From Anastatus disparis (Eukaryota; Arthropoda; Insecta; Hymenoptera; Eupelmidae), in NCBI GenBank assembly GCA_017163975.1, contig JAFFSR010000374.1, forward strand, positions 756,501-820,500: 64,000 bases of DNA. The letters run 5' to 3'. A model generated the notes under the pieces. That model was not told where the DNA came from, did not search any database, and saw nothing but the letters and a program-made list of their open reading frames with translations. Of this stretch, positions 37,001 to 48,302 are shown one piece after another (position 1 is the stretch's first letter; each line of letters opens with the position of its first letter). The position numbers and the translations under genes were made by a program.

Positions 37001-37697
37001 AGAAGTAACGAACTGGCAAAATCGTGTAAGCAAATTACCTTTGCTACATGAACAGGTAGTAGATCGTACACAGTCTGCGCAACAGAAGCAAGCTGATGCA
37101 TATGATCTTGGTCGAAGAGAAGTAGAGTATACCATTGGAGATTTAGTATGAAAAAGAAATAAAATACTCTCTTCGGCTGCCCAGGGTATTGCAAGCAAGC
37201 TTACACCAAAATTTGTAGGCCCATATGTGATTACAGCTAAATGTGGTTCCAACACATACAGATTGATAGACCAAGATAGCAATGCTTACGGCCCTGTTCA
37301 CGTAGAGCAACTAAAACCATATATAGCACGGCAAGAAGACGAATCACCATCTCGACCACCGGTGGAATCAACACATGCGAATGAGACGATGAGCGACCCG
37401 TCTCTTGCGAGCGATGCGACTCCGTGTGCCAACGGAGGTTCGGGCTCAGACAGCGTGCGACCGCCTGCGAGCGGTGATGCTCCCAAACTCGATAAACCGA
37501 ATAGGAAGCGTGGTCGTCCGCGTAAAACAGCGATCGTGGTAACACGAACAGTAAAGCGTATGCGACAAGCTGAGTCTGAACCGATTATGCGTAAGCGTGG
37601 TAGGCCAAAAGGTTCTACAAATATACAGCGTAGCGAAAATGTAATCGAATATTTGCCGAGAAAAACTAGAATGCGAACCCGTGCGAATAAAAAGTAA
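33987..37697 (+). pseudogene. pol: pol of the gypsy-type element (PR-RT-RH-IN), one in-frame stop
   Basis: The pol frame is -1 relative to gag and overlaps it (33,987-34,065), the usual arrangement for programmed frameshifting. Domains from residue 1 at 33,987: protease near 102 with YDPGAS where D[ST]G is usual; RT about 300-470 with KFRFCIDFRKVN, FKRMPYGL and the YLDD active site near 418; RNase H from TDASDSG near 567; integrase HHCC (HECH..GHLGRDKT..CEICQQC) near 760-810, then the D,D35E triad in GDVTGPF, LSDNGSEF and NPVERIN. A TGA at 37,149-37,151 follows GDLV. The same frame continues through a GPY/F-type C-terminal domain and a basic tail (RKRGRPRK, KKRGRPKGS-like) to 37,697. Confidence 0.95.
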
Positions 37698-37741
37698 CCA
37701 CCTGAGAATACTAACAAACAATCCTTTCTTCCTACTAACAG

Positions 37742-38599
37742 ATGGATCCTCAACGTCGTAAAGGGATGGAAGACCTTATCGCCTTCCTAATCTCCAACGC
37801 TACGGATCTGAAGATTAGGGATTACCTGCTGCCATACGCCGAGTTCCTGCGAGACCAGTCAGAGACTGAAAGAATCCAGCGGGAGATAGAGAAGGAGAGG
37901 GAGAGAGATAGCCTCCCGGCATTGACGATCGAGGAAATACCACGGGAGCCGTCGCCGATCAGGGTTAAACCAACGCCCAAGCGGCAAGAGGTCAAAGAAG
38001 CCTCAAGGCCCGGTGCGTCGCAGAGCCAACCGGCCTGCGACCCACGATCAGGCACAAAGCCTTCCGAGGAAGAGTCATCGATGGCAAAAGAACGGAAGGA
38101 ACTCGAGACTGAGTTAAGGAGAGTGGCTCGTCAGTCTTCAGTGGCGTCTGACGAGGAAGCTGAAGCTTTTGCTTGGTGGGACCACTTTGTCGAACAATAT
38201 GGGTTGGAAGCGTCTGAGCTAGTGAAAAATTGGCCGACCATCGTTAAAGATAGAAGGCAAGAGGTGGCAGCTTTGCTGAGAGCCAGACGTGCTGGATTGG
38301 CCAAGATCGAGGAAGAAAGAAAGAGGAGAGAAAGAGAAAGAGTTAAAGTCCGCCAAGCAGAGGAAGAAGCCTCTCAAGCCCTAAAGAAGGCATATGAAGC
38401 CGCTGCCAAGGCAAAAGCGGCCCACGAACGGGCCAAAGCCGACAAAATGATGGCTGAACTGAGGTTAGAGAAAGAAGAAGAGGAGGCAAGGCGAAAAGCC
38501 CTTGCCAAAGACCAGCCAAGGTGCTACATCTGTAATCATCCTGGTGTAAAAAGGTCGTATCAGTGTCCTCGTCGTGCTAAGCACCGAGAATATATGTAA
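37742..38599 (+). CDS. Third ORF of the retrotransposon: non-env, coiled-coil protein with C-terminal Cys/His motif
   Basis: An intact 285-codon frame starts 45 bp after the pol stop and occupies the env position. There is no signal peptide, furin site or transmembrane segment. Residues 1-45 are mostly helical (MEDLIAFLISNATDLKIRDYLL), 60-120 form a Pro/Ser/Glu-rich linker, and about 118-150 and 190-260 are long Arg/Lys/Glu/Ala coiled coils. The C-terminus holds CYICNHPGVKRSYQCP with a following His, a pattern close to nucleocapsid zinc knuckles. I do not recognise a named family. A nucleic-acid-binding accessory protein is inference. It stays open while gag and pol carry stops. Confidence 0.75.
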   Translation: MDPQRRKGMEDLIAFLISNATDLKIRDYLLPYAEFLRDQSETERIQREIEKERERDSLPALTIEEIPREPSPIRVKPTPKRQEVKEASRPGASQSQPACDPRSGTKPSEEESSMAKERKELETELRRVARQSSVASDEEAEAFAWWDHFVEQYGLEASELVKNWPTIVKDRRQEVAALLRARRAGLAKIEEERKRRERERVKVRQAEEEASQALKKAYEAAAKAKAAHERAKADKMMAELRLEKEEEEARRKALAKDQPRCYICNHPGVKRSYQCPRRAKHREYM

Positions 38600-38711
38600 T
38601 ATAGTTTAATATTTCTTTTTGTAATTATTGACTACACCTTTCCCATCCCAAATCCTTCAGCGCGTTAACTGAGAGCAGCAGAATCAAGGTATGCTGCGTC
38701 TGGCGGAGGGG
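38600..38711 (+). promoter_or_regulatory. Pre-LTR region with polypurine-tract candidate
   Basis: 112 bp between ORF3 and the 3' LTR. GGCGGAGGGG at 38,702-38,711 directly precedes the LTR start TGTCACGG and is the expected position of the plus-strand primer. Confidence 0.7.
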
Positions 38712-39854
38712 TGTCACGGTATTCTACCGTGTTCGAATCTCGCGCGCTGCTGTAATTAATTTAACTCGGGGCGCTGTCACAAGCGCCGTCATATACTAGT
38801 GTTATGAGGCGTCAATCGACGCGCACGAGAAGGAAGAGAAGCCGCGGCGCTTGAGACTTGATTCAACGGCCTACAAGCGCGCATCTTTGCTCGATCGTTC
38901 GTAATTATTAAGCAATTCGCTGGTGTAGTGCCGTACTAATTTTGTGCAAAGGAAAAATAAGGTCGAAAGGGACATGAGCATCTTCACCAGGCCGTGCTCT
39001 ACCTACGTTGGCTGTTCACGACACGCCGCAGTAACCTACAAATTGGTTATCGTTGGGCCGAATTCACGAGCCGCAGCGATCAGGCGGAACCAGAAAGAGA
39101 TCTCTGTTGGACAACGCCGATCGTCGTTCGTTACTCGAAATACGAGGCCTCTGCGCGATATTGTAAGTTATTATTAAGATTTTGTTAACCAGAAGTTTCT
39201 TACCTCGAAGAAACTTCTGGCGTTGTAACAACTGTCGTGCGTTCGAGCGTACGTTGTATCTTAGCTCGCGTCGCGTCCCTCCCTATTGCTATCTCTTTCT
39301 AGAGAATATTTCTCCGTTTGATTTAAACACTTTTATATTGCTTACGTTTGCATATTAATTCATTCGCGTTCATATATTATTTTTGTATCTTTACTTCATT
39401 GTTTTTAATAAATATATTTTAATCATAAAATATTATTTTGTCTGATATAAGTTGCACGCTATAAAAAAAGCCTATCCTGTTGCTTACCCCGACGCCTCCG
39501 CGGTCCTTATTTATTTTATTAAAAGATATATATATTTCCTAATAAATTTAACTGGGAAAGTTAAATTCCATATAAATAAGGAGAACTGTGCTAGCGGCAT
39601 CGCGTCTCTCGATCAGGTAAAAGAGAAAGAGAGAGAGAGAGAGACGCGCAGCAACGAGCTGACGGAAAAATACTCCGTTGCATATCAATCTAATATACTA
39701 ACTAGCTTTACCGGAGTCTGTTACAAGTTTGTCATAGTTAGTATATCTTCTGGCAGCTCCGTGTTCTAATAAAACTATTTAGTCTTTATAAAAGGTAAAT
39801 TGGAATTAATAAAAATCTGATTTCTTTTGTAACGCGTAGTAAATTACCGTTACA
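38712..39854 (+). repeat. 3' LTR
   Basis: 1,143 bp, the same as the 5' LTR except for ten substitutions I could count and a 6-bp longer GA microsatellite. It ends CCGTTACA, followed by the TSD ATAC and the continuing satellite. Confidence 0.95.
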
Positions 39855-39858
39855 ATAC

Positions 39859-40560
39859 TAAATCATTTGTTTAATTGAAATAAATTGGATTTGAATTAAA
39901 AACACGTTTATTCGAATTAGCATTAATTTGAATTGACCTACATATAGTTGGATAATGCAGAATCATTATTTAAATCAAATAAAGGATTTATTTCAAATCA
40001 ATTATTTTATTTTCTTGACAGAACAAAATGATTTGAAATAAATATTTATTCTAAATTATTTTTATTGAAGAAATAATTTAGTTTTGAATTAAAAACGTGT
40101 TTATTTCAATTAGCATTTATTTAAATCAATCAACATTTAGTTGGATAATGCAGAATCATTAATTGAAACAAATAAACAGTTTATTTGAAATCAATTATTT
40201 TGTTTGTTCGAAAGAACAAAATGTATTTAAATAAATATTTATTGAATTCAACTAAATTATTTGTTTTAATGAAATAAATTGATGATTTGAATGAAAAAAA
40301 AAGAATCTCTTACTCAAATTCTCATATATTTGCTTTAAATAATATTTTTTTACCTAAATAATAAGATTTGTTTTGTCAACAAAATATTTTATCTACAACA
40401 AATAACTTCATTTTTTAAAGTTATTTACATGTAAATATATAGTTAGTCAGATTAAAAGGCTTATTTATCCAAATAAAAAATATTCATTTAAGTTGACTAA
40501 ATTAATTATAAGTGATAAAATGCTTAATATCAAATAATTATTTATTTCAAATCTGTAAGG
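39859..40560. repeat. ~200-bp-period AT-rich satellite, right block
   Basis: A continuation of the array cut by the LTR element. Marker words TAGTTGGATAATGCAGAATCATT recur near 39,945 and 40,138. Units become diverged after about 40,300 and fade into AT-rich DNA. Confidence 0.8.
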
Positions 40561-43500
40561 GTGGTTTTCATTTGGGAGATTATAAATATATTTAATTAAA
40601 TACGAAATAATAGTTGGCTTATAATTCCCAAATTCTGAGATTTACCAGCCTACAAAAATAATAATAATAATAGTATAGCAAGGGAATTAAATACTCTACC
40701 TTTAATATTCCAACCAATTATAAGATCACTTCAATAAATAAATTAATAAACGTCTAATTATAGAAAGTAAAATTCACTAAATAAACTTTAAGTAATTTAA
40801 TTAAAAGAGTTTAAGTTAAGCCATAGACAAATTCATTTATAAGACAAATTCTTTAAATAAATCTAGGTTAAGTTAAAATAAAAAAAGACACTATGGAATT
40901 GAATTAAAATATACTAAGTTACAGAAAAGAAAATTATTAGTTTAAAATATTAAGCAATAATAATAATTTGAATCTATTTAATATTATAAAAATTGAACAA
41001 AGAATGCAACACGTGCTCAATATATATTTTAGGTTATGTGAGGGTGGGGGCTCGAACAGCAGTGCGTATCCCAGATTACGCAATCTTTCCGTTGGTGGCG
41101 CTAGTGTCGAATATCCTCTTATTATTTCTCTCTCTGACCTTCAATAGGCGTTTCATAAAAGTGAGGTCAAATACTTCGTAATAATTTATTATATAGGTTT
41201 CCTATGTATCCAGAAATTCAATGACTTTTAATTTTAATGATTCTATATTTTAATTATTTAACTTATTTATCTTTACAAATTCAATCAAAGAAAATTTTAT
41301 AAATCAAGGAAATGTTATATAAGAAAAATAGTTTCCAAAGAATTTATTAAATAAACTATCACTTATTAATTTCTCACAAGGTTAGAACTTATACCAAATA
41401 AAAGAAATTTTTAATCACTTTAGAATTTTAGCAATTCATCGATAATAAATTGAGAAATTTATAAATTCAATAAAACATAAAAATTAAGTGAAAGAGAACT
41501 TAAAAAAAAAGAAAGTTTCTAGAATTAATTATTAACTATTATTTTAAATTATAAATAATTGACATTCCTCTTTGATAAAATATAATTAAATAGAAGAAAA
41601 TAACTTTTATTTGTAGAAAAAATCACTTGTTAAATCACCAAATTTATTTTTACACTACGATTTTTAGGGTAGGAATACGAAAGAAAGTTCATCAATTAAT
41701 TTTCACTGTTTACTTTAATAACAATTTTTATTTCACTATTTAATAATCAAAGAAAAACAACTTAATTTTTCGCTATACTATAATTATAATCGTAATTTAT
41801 TTTAGGTTAGGAAACCACGTGGCTATATCCATAGCCCGCCGTGGTTTTTCCGCTAAAATTTCCAGTAAATCTAACGAAAAAAAAACTAATTAAATTTTCT
41901 GATTTATTATTTATCAGATAATAGTAGCAAATCAAATTAAATTATACGCTACTATTCTATTAACTTATTTCGACGCGAGAGAAAGAGAATTTGTGTCTTC
42001 ACTTTCGCGCACTATTTGTCTCTTTTATCGTAATTTTCCACCAAAAAACAAATAAAACTATAGTACAAATTATACCTTTTTCTGTTCGCTGCTATGCTCT
42101 ATCTCAGCTATCATTTAATACTCTCTTAATTAGAAAAAGTAACAGCAAAACCCAGAAAATCCACACAGGTTGTCTACTAAAATGGCTGGCAATCGGTGCT
42201 ATGGACCCTTGGTATAATGGCCATCTTTGGCGATTGGTGTAGATCCCCACGCAAAACCGATTTTTATTTAATAAAAAAAACTTAACAACAGCAATTCTCG
42301 ATCTTTAACAGCAATCTTTAATCTTTAACAACCACAAAGAAAATAAAACAACTCAACAGTAATAATCAAACGACAAAAAAAACTTTAATAAAAAAAAAGC
42401 AGGAAATTTAACTTTGACAAAAAATGACAAAAGGCAACTATGCGACAAGGCTAACTAAACGATAATGAGGCACGAGGAAAAAGGAAGTGTACGCAGAGCG
42501 TCGGTTACTTCTCCTACTCTATTGCTCTCTTTATTACTCTTGTTATTTCCTATCTACTATGTTTTTCTATTTCGCGACTCACTAATCAAGTAAAGTTCTT
42601 TTCATCACCTTATTCTGGTGTAGTTTGCTACTCGCTAGTCAAGTTACATGTTATTTCCTGTTACTAGTGTAGTATTTTTACACTTTACCTGTTACGTCAT
42701 CTGCGCGCTTAATTTGATTACAGTTTATTTTATTTTCCCTATGAATAACTAATTATTTTTCTCATAACAATAAAAAGTTTAATTCTTATCAAATAATATA
42801 CACAAGCATTAATTAATAATACCAATAATAGTTTCTAACTATTCGTTATTTTAAATTCGCTCAAATTTTTATTCTATTAATTAATTTTATTTTTAATTAT
42901 TTCGTACAGTTACAATGTCAATTTATTTATTTGTACTGTGACGTCATCTATAAAAATATACAAAAAGATATTTACGACAAGCAAACAGAAGTTAGTATTT
43001 AAATTATGTCTGAATATCGTTAGTCTTTGCACGCCCCCTATAATATGACTCATTACAATTCCTATCAAGTAATCTTTCATATCTTTTTATCACAATTAAG
43101 TTTTTTATACATGTGCTATCTTTTTACCATACGCGTCTATCCTACTTTATCGACTTTAATTATTATATCAGTCCATTTCTATCTATTTATCTCTCTCTCT
43201 CTCTCTCTACCTTTTAACTAACTCTACGCGAGCGCCACAATAGCATGTTCACGCGAGCACGTGTTCGTATATATTTTATGCCGTCGGCGCCGCTTCGCCA
43301 CCTCCTGGACGTTTGATTATGAGAATCGTCTGCTCGGAGCTCTCTGTGTAACTCGTGAGTGACGTGAGTGCAACCATGTATGTGTGTGCCTTGGTCTGCT
43401 TTAGTGAGTGTCCCCACCTGAGCATAACCTCCGAAACACGGTTTCACGTGTTACTAGTTGACAGGTTTAAGCATCAGCACCAGGAACAAAGAATCAACAA

Positions 43501-43574
43501 CCAGGTGGATTAGTACCCTGGGTTTTAATGGCGTGGTCCTGGTGTGCATGTGTATGCAGCGTTTAAGTGTGCGG
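40561..43574. other. AT-rich spacer, no gene recognised
   Basis: Low-complexity AT-rich DNA with GC-richer patches at 41,030-41,110, 42,130-42,260 and 43,210-43,560. The minus strand of 42,140-42,250 (GGGGATCTACACCAATCGCC and following) and the patch at 43,210-43,450 look like fragments of transposon leader or LTR, but I cannot assign a family. A TC microsatellite lies at 43,191-43,207. Confidence 0.45.
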
Positions 43575-43575
43575 T

Positions 43576-44083
43576 AATGACTGATATTTCGTTGCCAGAA
43601 TATTTAAAGTCATTAAATCCTCCCAGTTTAGCTTCTCATATATTATAACATTAAAAAATTAATTGTATTATAATACTCATTAGGAATATTAATCTTAATG
43701 AAGGATTGTGTAATAGTACACGATTACGTATATTAGATTCAAATAATAATTTATTGAAGTGTGTGATATTAACAGGTGATAAAACCGGTAATATTATATT
43801 TTTGAATCAAATTACTTTTTATTCTAAAAATGATTATACATTTACATTTAAGAGAAGGCACTTTTCAATTAAATTGGCTTTCGCAACGACTATCAATAAA
43901 GCTCAGGGTCAAATGTTTATTAATATTGGATTAGATTCACGAAACAATTTATTTACCCATGGTCAATTTTACGTAGCTATTTCACGTATTTGATCGTGGG
44001 ATGGTTCGAAAATATTTTCCAACAATAATATATTCGATAATTTTATTAAAAATCATGTTTTAAGGAAATTCTTATTTGAATAA
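43576..44083 (+). pseudogene. Helitron helicase C-terminal remnant
   Basis: A Pif1-type helicase end. Around 43,578-43,640 the reading TDISLPEYLKSLNPPSL matches the motif preceding the 2B/SH3 region. A frame change at an A run (about 43,652-43,658) leads into IRNINLNEGLCNSTRLRILD and, near the end, LAFATTINKAQGQMF (helicase motif V) and HGQFYVAISRI (motif VI with its Arg). An in-frame TGA at 43,991-43,993 interrupts motif VI, and the frame then continues SWDGSKIFSNNN to 44,083. No Rep/HUH domain lies upstream, so it is a truncated, dead rolling-circle transposon fragment. Confidence 0.85.
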
Positions 44084-44825
44084 TGAAAATGTTTTTATAA
44101 TGGCAATAATATGAATAATTTATTATTTTTACGGATTACGACATGATTATATAATTTTGGATATTGGGGTTATTAGTAGATTATTCATTCATAGTAAACG
44201 TTATTATGATTATCATATAAAATGTTATATGTAAGTGATAAGTGGACAGGTGCAATAGCACGTTTTTAATATGATATGCGAGATAGGATTTTTTTAGAGT
44301 TTATAAATTAATTTTTATTTACATATGTTAATTTGTTAGTTATTAAACGATTAATAAATTTAATTGTAAAATGAATCTATTAGATGGGTATTTATTTTCT
44401 GCATTTATTATTTATTTAAATATATTGATTTTTTTATAATAAATTTGCACATAAATTTTTATCTGTATATTTTGCTAATTTTTTGTAACATAAATATCAA
44501 TATATCGACGGCTATACGTAGATATTCACTTTTAGATTCTGTCAAATATCATTACTTCCATCAGAAGCGAATAAAATATTATTTCAATTTTTATGTTAAC
44601 GAAGACTATCAGTTTGAATGATTTGCGACGAAAAGAATTAAGGGCACAAAACACCTTTTCCCCTGCCAATAAAAAAGATATATATTAATTAGATTTAATT
44701 AAATTCTTTGTAAATGGAAATAATATTTGAAAGTAGACTAAAATAACTTTATTTTAAGCTTTTATAAGCTCATTTTGCTTTAGCTATAGTCCCATAATCA
44801 TTCGATGAATTCTTGTTCTTATAAT
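44084..44825. other. AT-rich spacer after the Helitron remnant
   Basis: No coding signal. A Helitron 3' terminus (hairpin plus CTRR) could not be fixed with confidence in this stretch. Confidence 0.5.
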
Positions 44826-45143
44826 AGCTCCCCCGTAAGGTTCGAGCTGAACCGCTGGATGGATCTGACTTTTCCAAACTGATTTAACTTCAGTACTTGC
44901 ATCATTCTCGCGTAAATGAGGGAATTCCTGAAACACAAAAAACTATTTACTTTTCAACAAAAAATATCAATTCATTAAATAAATTTTAATATTTTTACCT
45001 TATTTCTGGATTTTTTAACAACTTCTAGTTATTCGATTTCAAAACTCTCCATTCACGCAGGAATGATGCTGATATTAAAGTTAAATCAGTTTTGAAAAGT
45101 CAGATCCATCCAGCGGTTCAACTCAAATCTTACGGGGAAGCAC
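44826..45143. mobile_element. Small foldback MITE
   Basis: Inverted arms of about 115 bp with near-identical CCGCTGGATGGATCTGACTT and ACTGATTTAACTT blocks. The ends are AGCTCCCCCGTAAGG (left) and TGCTTCCCCGTAAGA (right, reverse complement), with an ~85-bp AT-rich loop. No unambiguous TSD; superfamily unassigned. Confidence 0.75.
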
Positions 45144-45613
45144 CTAAAATTTTAAAAATTCAATATTTGAGAAAAACAGCTTCAAAGTTTTTAATTATTA
45201 TATCTTAAAATTATCAATACTACACTTATCTTTAATAGAATAATTTTTTTCTGGTATCTTTTCTTTATATTAGCCTTCAATATAAAAAAGAGATATTAGA
45301 CAAAAGAACCATGTTATTCGACTCGATGAAGCTGGAATGCAAAAAGATATAAGTTAGTAAAATAAACAATAATAATAATTTATCTTATTATAGGATACTT
45401 CGTTAGTACTCATTTTTTTTTGTCGTAGCAATAAAACTTTTTATTTCTTCTGACAGTCTTCACCTTAACTGTCACACTGCTAGCTGCTTGAACCATCCAT
45501 ATCCACCTTGAAACTGATAGCTTTTTGAATCACTTGTATCCATCTGAAAACTAAAAAATAACATTAAGTATATAGTAATCATTTTACATTTTAATTTTAA
45601 ATAAAAAGTTATA

Positions 45614-45870
45614 TTAACCTTTAGCTGACATGCCTCTGCAGCCGATTATAGCTGGCCTATGGGGTACTATAGTACCCCAGCGCGAAAAACTGTCGTAAAA
45701 ACTAAAGTATTAATTATCTCAACTCAAAAACATTCTGGAGGGATCTTCAGAGGTTACTCCAAAGGGTAGCATAGTTTATAAGAGGAAAAATGAAACAATT
45801 TTAAAGTTTGATAAGAAAGAGCGTGGGGTACTATAGTACCCCCCCCCCCCCCCTGCCAGCTAAAGGTTAA
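45614..45870. mobile_element. 257-bp piggyBac-like MITE
   Basis: TTAA lies at both ends (45,614-45,617 and 45,867-45,870) with terminal inverted repeats CCTTTAGCTGACA and CCTTTAGCTGGCA. Near each end sits a perfect palindrome GGGGTACTATAGTACCCC. The right copy runs into a C15 tract. Short size, TTAA and CCY ends fit piggyBac-derived MITEs. Confidence 0.82.
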
Positions 45871-45998
45871 AATTTTATATTTTAAATAGTATCAAAATGT
45901 ATGTGTTAAATTTAAATTTATTTTTGTCATAATAAATTAAATTATACACGTACTTGAATTTAATATGCACCTGGAGCATAGAAATCCTTCACATCCAT

Positions 45999-47709
45999 TC
46001 AAGCCTTTCTTTTTAGAGCATTTGTTTCCTTCGTGTGAGACTGAGTCTGTTTCTGTGCATGGAATATTCTTTTATCATCAGAAGTCCTGACCCACTCAAT
46101 AGAGGCACTTCCAGGTTCGATGTCAAACTTTTGCATAATTTTGAGAAAGCTACTCCGTCCATCATTGAAACAAGTCACAGCTGTGTAGACACCAATCTTC
46201 AAAGTTGACAGGCCACCAAAAGATGCTTTTGGAACAAGTTTCCATACAGAACTGTTAAAATTTTCATTGGAGTTCTACGTATATCGACCAAGATATGTTT
46301 AAAGTAAATCTTCTTTTGTCAGATCTTCGTAGATCGGTTTTATTTTCTCCATTATGACAGATAGAATGCCTCGCGTATGTTTGAAATTCTGAAGTTCATT
46401 TTGAGCCTTAGCTCTCTGTCATTTGCACCAGCTGGTAGATCCTTCAGGGCATAACTGATGTTGTGGCTGCTGGTCTGTTGATTGTTTGTGGTAAAAAGAA
46501 TCTCAGATTGCATTTGACATATCCTGAACAGAATCTGGGTGATCTCTTATAGCTTCACCGTAATATGAGGTCAGTTGATCAATCAGTTGAGTAGTTAATC
46601 AACCTCTTCCACTGATAGATTTTCCATCGCTAAGTTTCTTGGCAGCAAGTGATTTTTTCAGATTTCTGAGTCGAGTCCCTGTCGATTTTCTTTTGAACAT
46701 GGCCAACGCACTCTTTCTTTTTCACAACAACAGAGTCCCCGTATGGGTTAGACTCAGAAACCTCTTTGAAAACTTTAGAATCTCCATCTCCAATATAATT
46801 CTTATATTTTACACCATATTTTTCTTCTGATCTTGCAAACATTTCACATTTCGCACTTCCGTGCTTCCAGCGTTGCCTTGATGGTTGGCTGTACAATTTG
46901 GTTCATGCGACTTTTGCCATTCTTTATAAAGAGATGTTCCTTGCTTATTTTTCCAATGTGTACAACCTTTGCAGAAGCTATTTTTAATGGCAGCATCTAT
47001 CACATTCCTTGTTTGGCTTCCTATGATACTAGCTAACCCTTGTAATGAAGAAAATCCTCTTTTTTTCCATGATCCATCATCAGAAACAATCAGTCCGGCA
47101 CTATTTGGAGAAATCAAATCAAGTTCCTCCTTAACAGCTTCAGACATAGATTCTTCTGCCACTATTTCACATACTTCACTAAGTTGATCATTAATAACTT
47201 TGAACCCTGACTGTACAACTGACTTTGGCAAATATACTATACCACAAAAAGTAGATAAGCCAGGTCCATGGCCAAGTGCACGAGCAGCAAGAACACTACG
47301 TGTATTTACTTCACATGCATTATTCATAACACCCACTCTCTTGCTAGAGTTTATGGATGCAAATTCACCATAAGAATCACAAATTACATCAATTTTAAAT
47401 CCTAGTCCTTGGAAAGAAAATTCAATAAATTGTATTTCATTATGGCAAACATTACAGCAGATAATTTTTTCAAACTAAGGAAATAGAATGTTGATATCAA
47501 CAATTCTATTTTTTGCCCTGGAACTTGAAAATTCTGTTCTTTTCAGTTTAGAAAAAGAAGTAGAGGGTCTACTTCTCTTAGCTTCAGGAGAATTTTTCAC
47601 TCCTACCAAGAAATTTCCTTGGCCTCTTTTTAGATCTTCCTGCAGATCGTTTTCTATTTCGATGTTGGTTAATAAATCTGCCTTTTGTATCTCTTTGATT
47701 ATTTGACAT
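45999..47709 (-). pseudogene. Mutator-like transposase pseudogene
   Basis: From an ATG at 47,709 (MSNNQRDTKGRFINQHRNRKR) the protein continues through IICCNVCHNEI, FQGLGFKIDVICDSYG and RVGVMNNACEVNTRSVLAARALGHGPGLSTFCG. It then shows VSDDGSWKKRGFSSLQGLASII with the DG motif, a Cys/His cluster CKGCTHWKNK..H..NC..NH, and YIGDGDSKVFKEV with ECVGHVQKK. The C-terminal piece is LKIGVYTAVTCFNDGRSSFL. This is the insect Mutator-like transposase domain. Breaks occur near 47,480-47,600, near 46,860 (frame change), and at a stop after 46,630. The region 46,200-46,620 is decayed. Confidence 0.85.
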
Positions 47710-48302
47710 TTTTGAGGTGGGTATTCTTAATGTCAATTCAAGCTTTTCACTCTTCAAATAAACTTTATATTTAGAGAAACGTAGAATTTCAGACGCACAT
47801 AAAAAAATAAGAAATAACTAGCGAACGTGTAATTTATTAAAAATTAATAATTTGATGTAAATTAAACCACAAAACCTACTAATAATTTTTAAATACACAA
47901 ATTTTTTAAAATAAGCCCTCAAAAGACAATTTATTGAGAAGTAAACAATGAATAATTTTGATTACCATGTTATACACATAAGAACCAATCAGAAAACTGC
48001 AAAATTCAGATGTGTAGGAAATCATGCTAACTCTTCTCTTCATTTACAACAAAAAGTGTTTTATGGATTTTTCTCTAAAAAATCAGGATTTTCAGAAAAA
48101 AATGATAAAGTTGGGACTTTTTCAAAAATTTTGAAAAATTTTCAAATTTTAAGGTCCTGTAGCTCTTGATCCTTTTAATCTAGATCCTTGAAATTTTTTT
48201 TACATATTATGGGTATTAGAATGAATAATTTCTCAGAGTTTTAGCGATTTCAATTTTTTTGCTCTCTCAGTTGGTGTGAAATGTCCCATATATATATTTA
48301 CA
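47710..48302. other. AT-rich spacer
   Basis: No gene. At 48,268-48,292 a stray TGAAATGTCCCATATATATA occurs, the same motif as the inner subrepeats of the hAT-type element at 13.9-24.4 kb. Confidence 0.5.

Larger units (their letters stand above)
29483..39858 (+). mobile_element. Complete Ty3/gypsy LTR retrotransposon with three ORFs
   Basis: The element runs 29,487-39,854 (10,368 bp) and is flanked by the 4-bp TSD ATAC (29,483-29,486; 39,855-39,858). It has two ~1.14-kb LTRs (TG..CA ends), a primer-binding-site candidate, a ~1.5-kb leader, gag, pol in the -1 frame (protease, RT, RNase H, integrase), and a third ORF where an env would be. I count ten substitutions and one 6-bp microsatellite indel between LTRs, about 0.9%, so the insertion is recent. 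It still carries in-frame stops in gag (33,604 and 33,718) and pol (37,149). It is markedly less AT-rich than the satellite it interrupts. Confidence 0.95.

Noticed and set aside
37742..38599. Envelope gene of an errantivirus
   Set aside because: No signal peptide, cleavage site or transmembrane helix; the protein is charged coiled coil throughout.
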